A stretch of 64,000 nucleotides of DNA from positions 17,723,228-17,787,227 of the forward strand of contig NC_069136.1 in NCBI RefSeq assembly GCF_026914265.1. Reading direction: 5' to 3'. Under the pieces are notes generated by a model. It saw only the letters and a list, made by a program, of their open reading frames with translations. It had not been told where the DNA came from and did no database searches. The translations under genes and the position numbers were made by a program. Position 1 is the first letter of the stretch. The number at the start of each line of letters is the position of its first letter. The DNA is from Mya arenaria. Its lineage: Eukaryota; Mollusca; Bivalvia; Myida; Myidae. Shown here in pieces: positions 1-12,439 of the stretch.

Positions 1-229
1 TAATTACATGCACATAAAAGTTATTTTTAAAGATAATACAAATCTCACATAGGGAAAATATCTTAAACACTTTAATATATTATATTGACGCAAGAGTTAA
101 TAATTGACATTCAGGGAGAATGATGTATAAGAGTAAGAGCATCAAAAGGGGAATCCAACGTTTACTTCAGACGAAATTGTAATAAAGGTCATCGACATTT
201 GTTGTTAATCCAAATTTCTCTTTCGCACG

Positions 230-447
230 TTATACCCGAAGTGCCTCACGACTTGTTGATGTGATCTGGATCTCAATGTCGGAGGTGAACTCGTTCCCGT
301 TTATCTTGTTGTTACGTTCCTTTTCCCGCCGTTTCTCCCAGCGGTTTATTGCGCGAAGCGGGAAGGAGATGACACCGGAAAAAGCAATTGTGATTCCAGC
401 CAGATAAAATGCTCCTTTGTAGTCGCCCGCCTCGTCCGACAACGCGC
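230..447 (-). CDS. Locus A coding exon 6 (TM12 and cytosolic tail)
   Basis: 218 bases including the stop at 230-232, exactly the length of exon 6 in locus C. It encodes [39 protein letters not shown] and a polar C-terminus ending EALRV. The acceptor is TTCCAG. Confidence 0.87.
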
Positions 448-2633
448 CTGGAACATTGGAGTGGGCGATATAGAGGGGAATGTAGGGAGGGGCAGAGATG
501 AGGGACAACCAACCACACCGAGGACTCGGTGTTCCCTTGGCCTCTTTAAACAGACACTTGTACTGCTTTAAACACAGGAAATCGTCTGGAGGTAGACGTG
601 ATTCATATCAACATTACGTTGCTAGTACAATTCGAACTTAAACTATTTCAACTTTCAAGCATACACTACACTTGAAGAGGACGGATTGAATAATGATACA
701 ATGTAATTACAGGGACAAGCCTAGCTGTCAAAAATAGAAAATAAATAAGACCTGTTTAGCGGCACAAGGCAAGGTCTCAAACGTCAATGAACTATAGACA
801 CAAACATATTAACATCATATACACACAAACAAGTACAAAAACAAACTTTAAAAAAACTTTGGGGGCGGGGGGGGGGGAGGTAATACGATCGAGTTTTAGA
901 CGGTATATGTTCGATATCTTGCTAATGGAATGTTCAGCTTCTGCCCAGCGAACGTTAAAAACAGACACTAGATGATAGAAGGAAGTCACCACTTGTTTCG
1001 TCTGGGTTATTTTAATGGTCATGATAGTGGCTTATATAAACTACCTTAGTACCTGCTATGGGTGCTCCTATAATGGCTGATATCCCCTTGCACATTGTAA
1101 GGAGCCCGAAAGAAGACGTCAGTTTCTCTATACCCAGCAACTCAGCCAGGATAATAGATTGGTAAGATACTATCACCGCTGAAAAAAACAACACACCGAC
1201 AAATATTAATACTTTTACTATTATAAGTTTAGGGTTTGATGACATTTTACTTTTCTTATATATGCTTTGGTTTTCGACTTTACCATAATTATTTTGCTTG
1301 TGGATTATTACAATATTTTTGTGAAAACTACAAAAACAAGCTCAGTACGCTTTTATTATAGGTTTAATTTATGTTTTTACGTGATTATATTTGGGTTCTT
1401 TTATCCCATATAAAGTTAAATGTTTCCTTTTTTATTTGCTTGCATTATTTGCTAGGTGGTGTTGGTAAAATAAGGGAAGTGTCAGTTTTGTTGTGTAAAT
1501 ATTCGAACGAATGTCATTTTCTAAAATAAATACAGCAGCGAATTGTACCCTTTTTCAATAATTGACTATTTTGTGGTGACCGAAAATCAACCAAGGTGTG
1601 GCTGGTTATCTCTACCCCTCCCTACATTCAGGGTGGAGCTGCTGAAAGTTATTGTTTTTCTTTCTTATCTTCCTTAAAATTACAATTTTATAATAATACG
1701 TCCTCCAATGATGAAGAAAATTGCATAAGATAGAGGGCAGTACAATGAAAATGGTATTTATTAAGCATGAAAACACTTGCAAACATATTCAGTGATTTTT
1801 TAAGCCTGAATTGCCTTAGCACCAATTGATATTAAACTTAAAGGGTAAGACTTCGTATATCCTTAAACCAGTTTTGGTGTTACATTTGTTCAAATGAAAG
1901 TTTCAAAATGGTGCATAATTCTGTATTATAACCGAAAGAACAGTTCTGACCCGCCCCCAATGTCCGCTAGTTCTTACCAACACTGATCCCGAAAACGACG
2001 GCGTAAGTCACCATTCCGCTGAAAACAGTATACATGGGTGCGAACATGGTGGCAACGCCCCCTATCACAAGAGCAACACCTTTGATTATGATAGCGTCGG
2101 CCCAGGGTCGGTCCGCCAACCAGCCGACAAACACACGAACCACCGTGTTAGTTATGCCGATTATGGCAATGATCATCGCACCTTGCAATGACGTCATACC
2201 TTTGTCGTTCAGTAGATCCGGAATGTATATAAACGGTATGAAAGATCCTGAAATGATAATTAACAAGGTATTCAATTAGCCACCCACTTGGAGAGAACAA
2301 GTATAAAACTTAGACATGCAAATACAAACCTTCAGTACATATTCTGACATACCGACAAACATGTACATATGCTCGGACATACATGTACATACGCTGGGAT
2401 ATACATGTACATACGCAAGGACATACATGTACATATCCATAGAAAAACATGTACATACGCTCGGACAAACATGTACATACGCTCGGACATACATGTACAA
2501 ATACTCAGACATACAAATACAAACCTTCAGACGTACATATACGTAGATATGCTCGGATATACATGTACATACGCACGGGCGTATGTACATGTATGCCCGA
2601 ACGTATTTACATTATTTACATGTATGTCCAGGC

Positions 2634-2701
<68 letters not shown>

Positions 2702-5700
2702 GCTCGGACATACATGATCAAACGCTCGGACATACAAGTTATACGCTCCGACATCTATGGTCATAGACTCGATCATACATCAATATACTCTCGGGCATAC
2801 ACGTGCAATAGTTTATAAAAAACGGCATTTATACTCACCAAGAGTATCAATAAAGGAAGACATTCCAAATACAAGAAATGTTGGGCTTTTAAGTAACTCG
2901 AAATTGAACGTGGACGAGATATCAAAGTCACAACACTTCTTTGCAGGCGATGATTTATTTCTCACACTATCCTGCATTCGCTTAGAGTAAGAACGCGAGT
3001 CCTCGAGGGGTCGTAGGAGGGCGGCTATAGGTACCAAGTTGAGCACAATGGCAGACATGATCATCATGGCACCCTTCCACGTGTATTTCTTTATAAGGAA
3101 CTCGCTTAGCGGCGCAAATCCGAAGGCGCCGATGCCACTTCCGCATACGGCAATTCCGGTGGCGAGGGCACGCTTTTTCTTGAAATAGTGGCCAACGGAA
3201 ACGATTGCCGGGAGGTACACCAGCCCCAGACCCGCACCTGGAACACGGAAATGAAAGTTTTGGTGTTGTTTAATAGATTTTGTTTACACAGTTTATGATA
3301 ATTACAATAGTTTTGTTTTTTTCCCTCTGATGACGTTTTTTTTTGCATTGTTACAAGCTTTTTAAGGGGAACTCTTAGTTCCACCAGCGTTGTAACGTAT
3401 TAAAGTAAGGATTATCAGAGATAAAAAAAACTGAGTATAAAACTATGATAAAGTCTCAAATAATATCGGATAAAATCCTAAGGTCGACGATGCTTTATTT
3501 AAAAGAAATGTTTGGGAAATTAAAAAAAGGGTAAAACCCATACAGTTCCTATGGAAAAGGCCATGTTTATGTTTGCTTAGATAACTTTTTCTCCCACCTC
3601 AGATAAGTAGATCCATTAATTTAACCATGGTAGAAATTCTTATCTTGCCCACGGGCGAAGATAAAATGCCCGTATGTAACTTCTTTTAATGGTCACCACA
3701 TTGTAACTACCTCCCTTGTTGAAGACTGCCGTCTGTAGCGCATCATGGAAACCTTGTCTTGTGGCAATATTTAGAACGCTAGTTAATTATTTCTCGCTTC
3801 AAATGTCACCAGAAAACAGTTTTCACGCACCTTTCAAGAAATAATGCTTCACTCTTCTTTGAACTATTTAAAGACCGATCAGACCATTTACATACTCTGA
3901 ATCACTGCGCGAATATCCATGACAACCACGAATTATCGCATATCCGTACGCAATTATTTTCACTAAGCACAAACCAGTTCCAGCAAAAAAATACTTTTTT
4001 ACTTAATTTTGTTTAACTGCGGTGGGTAAGAAAAAGCATCTACCATAGCCGCTCGTGTAAGATAGGTTCATCCCGACCCTCGCGCAGGGTGTTTTGCGGA
4101 AACTCGGTAAACCTCGTTTCCGCAAAACACCCTACGCTCGGGTCGGAATAAATCTATCTTACACTCTCGGCCATGGAAGATACTTATAATCCAGTGTACG
4201 GTTATTCACCGTGTGGATAAGGAGTAGGAAATAACTAGAGGAATACTGAACATTTTCAAATGAAAATTCTCATGCAGATAATTAAGCTACAGAGATGCAA
4301 GTATCTTTGAATGAAAATTTATCAAAGTTCTTTAGTGTTTTCGAAGAGAGATCCTCGCACATGTTTTTGTAAATTGCACATTTTTGTGTATGACGAATTA
4401 AAATGTGGCATCAGGAGTGTTGAAACTAAAATACCAAAAGCTGGAATCCTTCTGCAAATGTTGATATTTGCTCGGATATCGTCGTTGAAGACCAACAGTT
4501 TCATGTTAGCCTTAACATCTATTTACAGCTTTGATGTTGCGTGATTGGTTGATTGACATTATCAAGTGATGTTATAGATATATGGATGAATGTTAAGGAG
4601 TCAAATTATCGTCCACTGATGTAAATGTCCTTGCGGGGTAGTGATCCAGGCGTATATTCTGTAATTTATTTCTGACTTTACCGGCGTGGGTTTGCACTCC
4701 ACAAAATACTTTCTTATGTTATAACTGTAATTTTTGTTCAATTTCGATATGATAGAGAAAAATAATGACAAAATAAGCCTTTTCAGATTATTTTGAAGAT
4801 ATATACATATAAACCAAACACTTCTAAGTTAAAAGATAAAAATCATTAAACATAGACATGTGCCAGAGAGGTAGATTTTTTTCTCCAAAAAAACCCAGAG
4901 AGGTAGATTTTACCGAATGCGCGTACTCGGCAATTTCTTCAGTTTTTGTGTCATTTAAGTACTCTTCAAAGGGTATTTTGACTTATATTTTGTCTTTGCA
5001 CTTCCTTTAAGGTATCTACTGATTGAAAACACTAGCTCTTATCTTGTGTCTTGTTTTAATTTTCCATTTAGTCATATTTTAATAAATAATATGAATTTGT
5101 ATCATATATTAAAAAAGCAATTCTGAAAAATAGATTCATTATCAATAAAAAAAGTCTTAATTGATTTAATGTGTCCTTTTCGGATTGTCACTTGTTATAA
5201 AATGCATTAAGTCAGCTTAGCATTTAAAAACAAATAGTATAGAAAAGTATAGAAATTTTCAGAAGTATTCAGAAAGTCATGCGATATGCAAATTTCGTAA
5301 TGACATTGTGCGCGCTAAAAAGATTATTCCTTCTGGTTTGTTGAATTTTGTTATTGCGATAAATGCATTTTATATCATTCTCGGAGTTAGAAAATGTCAA
5401 ATTAACTATTAAAGCCTAGTATTAAATGATTGCCCATCTGCAATTGCATAGCCTTACAATGTAGGTTGTATTATAAATTGTATTCCAACCAAAGACTTGG
5501 TCATTCAAGACGTGGACGAATAACTTCTGTTTTACCAAGGGAAAAGGATAAAAGACCCGTAAAGGTAGGTGACTATTTTCGGCCGACCGTTGTCGCAAAT
5601 AGGTCTTTAAGCATTGAACATTAGTGAACTTATATATATAAACACTGTGTAAACAAAATATGGAATGATCCTTAAGTTCATTTAATATTATTTGCACTTG

Positions 5701-8700
5701 CGAAACCTTGTATAAAATTAAAGGTGTATAACCTTTTAGATTCATATTACTATTTTGATAGCAATAGGTCTATGATAGGTAATGCTATACTAAGCAATGG
5801 CGGTATTTAGCGTTTTTATTAAAAGTGTCCAATATTATTAGTTGCACTTTAAGAAGCTGGGTTGGAGCGGTACTGGATACGCGGAACTCGAGCTTGATAT
5901 GACACCGAGGGGATGTATATCCAATACAAACCTCCCAGCGACTATTCGTTTTACGAATAAATATATCAAAGTATACTTTTATCTAGTACAATGTGCACTT
6001 TTAAGCGAAAACAACTTTACTTTTTCACCTCTACAGCTCTTGTTTCAAAATAAACAAAATTGATGGGATTGTTTATACGCTTTGTGTGATTTTATTCAAC
6101 ATTTACCCTATTCCATATACAGGATGTTGAGATTGGGAGAAGTAAAAATATCTTAAACTAAAGTTTCAAAATACATCGAATTATAAAGCCGCTATTTTGT
6201 TTTGTTTCACAGATTGATCCACGTTTTATGGTAAAAAGTATAAGAAAAATGGCACTTTATAATTGTATGATCAGAAACGAATGTGATGAATCGATTATGA
6301 CATATAATTAATCATCCCTAAATAAAATTTTACTATTGTGTTTTACATGCACATAACATGGGGGAACCATTGTCGAGATTATTTTGTGGCATATCCTTTT
6401 ATTTTGAAGAACGCACATGCATATAATTATCTTTGGACTCAAATTTCTGGTTGAATTAAACACGTACTAACAATTCTCATGCCAGATGTTTCACGAGCAA
6501 CATTGCACCACCTTTTATTATTTTACGTGTAAGATAAAAAAACGTATGGTATTTAAGCACTATCAAATGTATAATAAGACATGTCTTTTAATTTAAAAAA
6601 AAAAATAGTAATCGGGAAAAATCGCGATATTTACAGGAACTATTTGACAACAACATTGATATAAAAAAAATACGACATTACGTCAAAAAACTATGTCACA
6701 AACGCTCATGGTTAAGGAAATGCGAAGCCTACAAGAATTTGTACACACATATACCATATCAGGTATGTTAGAAAAAAACGTATATAATATATTGATTAAT
6801 TTGGTTAATTATCGAAATGCATAATATTTTATCGAAAGCCTTTACTCATCCAAGTAGGAAATTTGTGAAAAGTTTTAAAATAAACCGATTTATATTTCAG
6901 TTTTATTACAAATCTCTAACATAATTCTTTAATTAATTGAATCTGCACTAATAAGATTTTATTATACAAAACTTTATACCTCCCAGTAGGCCATATACGA
7001 GGATCATGATGCGAACGTTGGGGGAAAACGTACACAGGAAGAATGAGACGGAAGCAAGGCAGGCTCCGAAGATGGCCACGGTTCGGTATCCATACACTGC
7101 CACCAGGATACTCGCTATAGGATCTTTGAAAAGGTGAAGAAAAGGAAACTATATATATATGTGACATCATCAGCAAAACTTAGTCCTGTTGATGAAAAAG
7201 GCAAAACCATTTTTTGCGATAAAAGTGAGCCTCTTTAGCAAGCAGTCAACAGCTTCTTTGAAAAAATATATATAACATCTTGAACATAATACGTAGGATA
7301 TGAGAGCATACGCGTCGCGGAAAAAATGAAAAATGCGGACGATGATGCAGAAGAACACGAAAAGGCTATGAAACATCGACGGAGTCTGCAATATCAAGAA
7401 ATATGGAAACAAAAGCATAATGCACATCTCATAATAAAATAATTATACTAACAGTTTGCTATAGAAATTCGTTTCCGCAAGAATGATTATCTTTTCCATC
7501 TGTGAGGGCGGTTATGGCATAATTGCCTCACGACGACGAAAACGTGCAATTTGACGTATTTTTCACGATATTTATATGGACGGTGGATACCTGGAAGCTA
7601 TAACAATTAAAAGGCAGCATTTAAGAAGACGGAACAATCGGTCAAAAGAAAAGAGAAATTAGTTTTACTGTTAATGACACGTTCCCTGTTAAGCAACAAG
7701 TACTTCCGGGTAAAATCAATGAAGGAAAACGAATGAGACAACAGAGTGCTTTATTGAAAAGTTTCGTTTTGTTTTTCTGGTTTTTCTGCTGATGAATGGA
7801 AACTTTTCCACCGAAAGACAAGGGTTATTCAAGTCCAGATTCTAATATTGAAATGAACGTCAAAACCAGCTGATGTAAAATTGGAGGTGTTTGAAAAATG
7901 GTAATATTGCCATCAAATTTCAAAAACATGTGAGAAAAGTTTTGCTTGTTCAATTTTAATAGCTCTTTATTTCTAATAGATTATATCATTCAAACCATTT
8001 TTTTCTGTCTCATTATTTACTTCTGCATTTCAGACAGCATGCTTATCAAATCATATATTATTCCACAACATAATTTTCAAAACCGGTTCAAAATATGGAT
8101 AAATGACAAAACAAATCCCATGGGCAATTATCATTACAACTCTTTAAAGAACAATTTTTGAAAACATACTACGAACATACTACGACATAATAATGAAGTG
8201 GTCAACTTAACTGATAGGGTAAAGTTGTTAAGTTTGTATCAAGCAGCCGATTTCATTAGTCGCATCAAAAAGAAAAATAAAATATCTCATTTTTCTTGCA
8301 AGCACTGTATTCCAGCAAATAGTTGGTTCTGTTTTTATCACCATGACTTTACACTCACACTGGGGCATTGGATTTCAATTGCCTGGTGACCTGATACTAC
8401 TTGGTATCATTTGAAAGGGCTTTGTGTGAAAAAAAAAACAAATTATAAAACTTAAAAAGGACCCGTATGCCTTCAAATATCATAAAAAGTATGTACATTT
8501 TCATTCATTATGTTAAAATAAAGAGCAGATTGTGTTAACTTTATGTCCGTATGATGCACTTTCTTTGGGTCGGATTTCTTTAGAGAAAGAGATATGACTT
8601 GGCTTTTTTTCGAAGGGAGTAACAAGGAAGCAATCTTACTAGGGCATGAAAAGGTAGAACATTTAAACTCGGGTACCCAATCGTCAATTACCCAAGGGTA

Positions 8701-9656
8701 CACAATACTCGTTTATACATTTCAAGCCACAGAATAAGAACACCATTGAATATAATCCACGACATATGATACAAAACCAAGACCAGTTTGAGGGTTTGTT
8801 AATTAGAGGTTAATGAATTGCGAAACCAGCCTGTTGCGTGATAATTAGCCCGAGTTCCCAATAACGGCCCTACACGTTGACGTATATACCTACCTCATTG
8901 TAAGGTGTGTTGGACTCATGCTGCAGCTGCTTTTTAAAATATCGTTAGAAAATATATGTATACATCCATTATTTTACCTCGGATGTTTGATAGATATTTA
9001 AAGCATCACTGGAGCTCCGTTTTGGTTAATTTAATTTTATGAATAACGATCTCACTTTCGATTTATTTTATTTGATTCATATTCTGATTAAAATGATTTT
9101 TCTATGTTCTAAATTCAAGAATTTTCTGCATTAATTTCCTCTACCCCCTTCTCCGAAAAGGAACAAATGCTTGGCAGAACTCTAGTGTCAACCAAATCAA
9201 TTGCAGTGACCAGATAAACGTCGGCGTTGCTTATAAAAAAAATTGGAACGGTATAGAGGAACAATAACGTCGGCTGAAACATATCGAATCAACAATTAAA
9301 CTTAGAAAGCTCTCACAAAAAGAATACTTTTTGAAAACCTTTCATAGATAACCAATTACAGTAAAACATATTGTAAAAGACCTTCAACTTACTTAAAGAT
9401 GTTGGAGTATAATATTCCGAAAATATCCCAACTGGATCCACTCACCTATACCAAGGTAGGTTCCATTTAGCACAGAGATTATTAAGGAAGTGAGACTCTT
9501 GCTCTCCTGGAAGTGTTGAAGCAGCTCAATGTAGAAAATTCCGAACGAGTACGAGATCCCGTCCAAAATCACGCCCACCATAAACGCTGCAAAAGTCACT
9601 ACCCATCCCCATCCTCCGTCCGGTGCGTTTTCATAGCAATAACGTTCCTGTCCCAT
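230..9656 (-). CDS. SLC16 monocarboxylate-transporter-like gene, locus A (six coding exons)
   Basis: Coding exons in transcript order are 9656-9446, 7123-6980, 3237-2839, 2247-1978, 1178-1053 and 447-230. All introns are GT-AG and every junction is phase 1. The sum is 1368 bases, about 455 residues, in frame throughout. Seen: the family's TM1 motif in DGGWGWVV near residue 13, and the TM4-5 motif [20 protein letters not shown]. There is a hydrophilic loop after LLRPLE, then a second hydrophobic half with [10 protein letters not shown], and a cytosolic tail. SLC16 proteins are 12-helix plasma-membrane carriers for lactate, pyruvate, ketone bodies, aromatic amino acids or similar solutes; the substrate cannot be read here. 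The start is chosen at 9656, the first in-frame ATG before DGGWGW. An upstream hydrophilic leader homologous to locus C survives in 9657-9880 but is out of frame. I infer a working gene with a shortened N-terminus. Confidence 0.85.
1053..1178 (-). CDS. Locus A coding exon 5 (TM10-TM11)
   Basis: 126 bases, the same length as exon 5 of locus C. It encodes [20 protein letters not shown] and [13 protein letters not shown]. The acceptor is a T-rich tract ending in CAG and the donor is GTACTA. Confidence 0.85.
1978..2247 (-). CDS. Locus A coding exon 4 (TM7-TM9)
   Basis: 270 bases, identical in length to exon 4 of locus C. It encodes [35 protein letters not shown] and [15 protein letters not shown]. 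The acceptor is TTTCAG and the donor is GTAAGA. Confidence 0.87.
2285..2815. repeat. 22-bp minisatellite and (TA)n tract, locus A intron 3
   Basis: Repeated 22-bp units built on ACATGTACATACGCTCGGAC. A pure TA tract of about 60 bases at 2637-2697 splits the array. The open frames here are by-products of the repeat. The units belong to the same family as those at 12.4-13.7 kb, 23.6-23.9 kb and 37.2-38.1 kb. Confidence 0.9.
2839..3237 (-). CDS. Locus A coding exon 3 (TM4-TM6 and central loop)
   Basis: 399 bases. It encodes [18 protein letters not shown], the family motif [17 protein letters not shown], then [19 protein letters not shown]. The basic central loop is shorter than in locus C. It ends with [11 protein letters not shown] at donor GTGAGT. 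Confidence 0.87.
3240..4030. other. Locus A intron 2, proximal part
   Basis: AT-rich intronic sequence 5' of exon 3 on the minus strand. I see no coding signal or recognisable repeat in it. Confidence 0.5.
4034..4185. repeat. Fold-back (MITE-like) palindrome in locus A intron 2
   Basis: Two arms of about 70 bases are inverted copies around a short loop at about 4105-4115. The arm cores share the string AGGGTGTTTTGCGGAAAC and the outer parts share GTGTAAGATAG, with scattered mismatches. No target-site duplication is obvious. It could be a small non-autonomous transposon. Confidence 0.75.
4190..6975. other. Locus A intron 2, distal part; mirrored in locus B
   Basis: No exon is supported. Several stretches (for example 5440-5600, 5730-5810 and 6060-6135) are found inverted in the intron of locus B at about 21.5-21.8, 19.97-20.04 and 19.79-19.85 kb. 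They therefore belong to the inverted duplication. The short open frames here are not supported as genes. Confidence 0.55.
6980..7123 (-). CDS. Locus A coding exon 2 (TM2-TM4)
   Basis: 144 bases, the same length as exon 2 of loci B and C. It encodes [20 protein letters not shown] and [13 protein letters not shown]. The acceptor is CAAAG before ATCC. The other paralogues begin with GT here, so the junction codon changes from Gly to Asp. The donor is GTATAA after GGAG. Confidence 0.85.
7130..9440. other. Locus A intron 1
   Basis: Mostly AT-rich with no firm coding signal. The stretch at about 7190-7430 is conserved, inverted, with 18100-18350 in locus B. It includes an acceptor-like site before a short frame reading TPSMFHSLF in A and TPSMLHSLF in B. 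Confidence 0.5.
9446..9656 (-). CDS. Locus A coding exon 1 (TM1 and start of TM2)
   Basis: Encodes the [16 protein letters not shown] motif of transmembrane helix 1, then FGIFY and [15 protein letters not shown]. It ends in ATAG with donor GTGAGT (phase 1). The nearest ATG is at 9656. The same frame upstream has a stop at about 9726-9728, so any longer N-terminus needs a further exon. Confidence 0.85.
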
Positions 9657-9880
9657 AGCTCCGGCGCTTTGAAAAGAATGGATTTGATCTACAACAAATC
9701 TTTTAAATGCTTTACTCAATGAAATTTAACTGAATATTCTCCATTAAATACCATGTGAATAAATCACTGCCGCTATTACTGTCAGAATGAGATTGTTTCT
9801 CTATAAGGTCTATAGTTAGTTCTGCGCCGTCGTCTTTCGGTTTGTCTGTTGAAGGTCCTATCTCCCCATTTGGCCTAAAT
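9657..9880 (-). pseudogene. Decayed N-terminal leader of locus A
   Basis: The minus strand can be read as DKPKDDGAELTIDLIEKQSH, clearly related to DKPEVDRTEIIRDLIEEQSH at the start of locus C. It then runs into a stop and continues in another frame as KAFKRFVVDQIHSF, related to VLKRGALDKAVVDQS in locus C. No in-frame ATG joins the two parts. It may now serve as 5' untranslated sequence. Confidence 0.6.
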
Positions 9881-10059
9881 ACGGACAGTTGAACTGTTTT
9901 AAACTTACATTGATATCCTGCTTCATCATGTTTAATAAGCTATATTTGTTTCATTAAAGAAATTCAAATCTTGTTTGCAATATACACCTGGCTAAAATAT
10001 GCACCAGGTTGCAACCTAACCCACGTTGCATGCCAACGTATCAATGATATCTTAATAAA

Positions 10060-12420
10060 AAGATGAGATACATGTTTTATTATGTACGGTTATCTCAAAA
10101 CTATGCACTTTGAATTCATTTTAATATCAAAATGGAACATTACCAATATCAACAACGCCATTACTATTTTTCCATCATTTTAATTCAATAGACATAATAT
10201 TAATAAAATAACTGAACAGTTTTTATCTTATCTCTTTCCTCATATCAAGATCAAGTTGATCATTTAATGTCCTAGTTTTTGTGCATTCAGTGCTAAACAA
10301 GCCACATATAAACTATTTTTGTCAGTTTCATTTAAGCCCATCCAGACGAAAGTTTCAAGTGTTAAGTCCATACAGTATTTTTGCAGTCTGATGTGTTAAC
10401 ATTCTATTAATAACCAACCACAAAACATTTGTAAGTATTTTAAGTATTAAGAAAGCCGAGACTTTCTTTCAAATCGTATCTTGTAGCGCAGTAGGTCCTC
10501 ATCAGCCCTCCCGTTTTTTGTGAAACAAATACCAAAGCAGCATATCGATCGGCATTCTTAACCGAAGAAGTATTCTATAAATACTCTTCTATGGTCTAAT
10601 AATTCCTCTTTTTTCTAGCATATTCATAAATAAACAAACCTCAGAAGGTCTATTTTCAAGTCAGTCGAGTTCTCTATCATTTTAATCGTTACTATAATAA
10701 AGCACATTCAGAGCCCGAAACACACATGTAGCTCTAATTCACTAATTTTGGCAACAATGAAGCCTTTTTAGAGCAAAAGAAACTATGTATTCCAAGAAAG
10801 CTTTTAAGTTCCAAAATACTTCATCTTGTTAACCATATGCCCCCACCGAGGGAGCATGGCAAACCCATTTGCTGCTCTAATTAAACACAATTAGTACCAA
10901 AACAATTACATTGTGGCAACCATATGGCCCATACAGAGACCAAAACCACACAAATTCAGCTTACATATTAAGCCTACTCAATTGCTAACATACAACATAT
11001 TTGCCTATATCAAGTTATTTTCAAGCCCCAAAATTCATATACAGCATTTATATCATATAGATTTCATTAAACCTGATATGTGTCAAAAATACAACAGTTG
11101 TTTGAACCCTTAAACCTGTTCAGAGCTTAGGAATATGAAATGCATTTCTAGTTCAAATAATTCACTCAAAGCGACATAAACTCCAGTAATTCTCACATAA
11201 GGCCTTAAAAATTACAAATATCTCACATATTTGCAACCATAAATCCAACCAGACTCATTTACAGCCATATAATTTTGCATAGTGTACATTCCCCGTGATG
11301 GCCATATTAAAATTGATTGGCATATTGTATTTATCCTTAGAAAGCCCTTAGCAATGAAATATTTATTTCATTTCATTTATGTCATCCCAACTTTGTTATA
11401 CACAAATTTTCATGAGCATCAAGTACAAATACGAATATACAAAAATCACATATTTTGTGGCATCTTCATACTTTGGCCTTGAAATGCATTGACCTTGACC
11501 TTTTGGTAGTCAATGCAGCATGTTAATATAAAGTAATTTCGGAACATGAGCAATAAACATCGAACTTTATATCCTTATCTATATGTGCCATATAAAGTGA
11601 TAAAAAAATAACCGAGACGACCGTCTTAAACGCCATATATAGGTTACAAAACACATAGCTAAAACAACTTCTGCTATTCTACACCATATATTAAAAGGAT
11701 GTTAATTATCAAACATTGCATGCTTATAAGCATCAACTTTTGAAGAAATAGGGTTTCTTGCCATTAAAATCGATAAATTCATCGGTTTCAAGTACACTTG
11801 AAATGACAACTTGTTTTTGAGAAAAAGTTTTTTACTTAAAACTTCGTTACCATCAGTAAGCACCACGATACTAGGCATTTATTTATGCCATAGTAAGTAC
11901 AGCGACTGTATATTAAAGATATCTTAAAATGGCGGCTTACCTTATATCAGATGAATCCAAAGTGGGTCCTGAGCTAGTTTCAATCACATTAATATTTCTG
12001 CGTGTTCATAAAATGTATCAACATAGTAATTCAATGTGCAAATGTTAATCACAATATCACCCGACTGTTAGTTACTTTTGCGCCGAGAATAGTTTTGACT
12101 TATTTGCTAACTGTACTTGTACCGTAATTGCACATATTTCTTGGTCATAAGACAGATACCACGCACGTAAGACTCGTTCTCGTTGAAAAGGGCAAAGGGA
12201 TCATATAGACCTATGTCATGGTGTAGCCTAGACCTGGCCCTACATGATGAAAAAAGATTGCCATGGATTTTATTTTATTATTATTTAGTCATGAATAATT
12301 TGGCTCCATGGGCTTTTTATCAAATGGTGCGTACACCAAATGGTTAGTAAATTGACCAACGACAGATTTCCCGTACTTGAAAAGTATTCTCGCAAAAGTG
12401 GAGGCTACTAGTATTGTTAA
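10060..12420. other. Intergenic region without recognised gene
   Basis: AT-rich sequence between the 5' side of locus A and the large minisatellite. Around 10.8-11.3 kb there are loosely repeated phrases containing CATATGG and TTTGCAACCAT, possibly a very degenerate tandem. I find no coding exon of the transporter family here. Confidence 0.5.
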
Positions 12421-12439
12421 GTGGAATTTAATTTGGCTC

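Larger units (their letters stand above)
2800..10050. repeat. Left arm of an old inverted segmental duplication
   Basis: Exons 1-3 of locus A and blocks of their introns recur in mirror order and opposite orientation at about 16.66-23.52 kb. Landmarks: 9985-10015 matches 16700-16735, exon 1 matches 17006-17216, exon 2 matches 18438-18581, 6060-6135 matches 19790-19850, and exon 3 matches 23082-23517. Introns have diverged much more than exons. Confidence 0.8.

Noticed and set aside
5422-5745. 107-codon minus-strand frame with a counterpart at 21534-21794
   Set aside because: Similarity follows from the inverted duplication; the counterpart is in a different context, and no splice or start signals support a gene.
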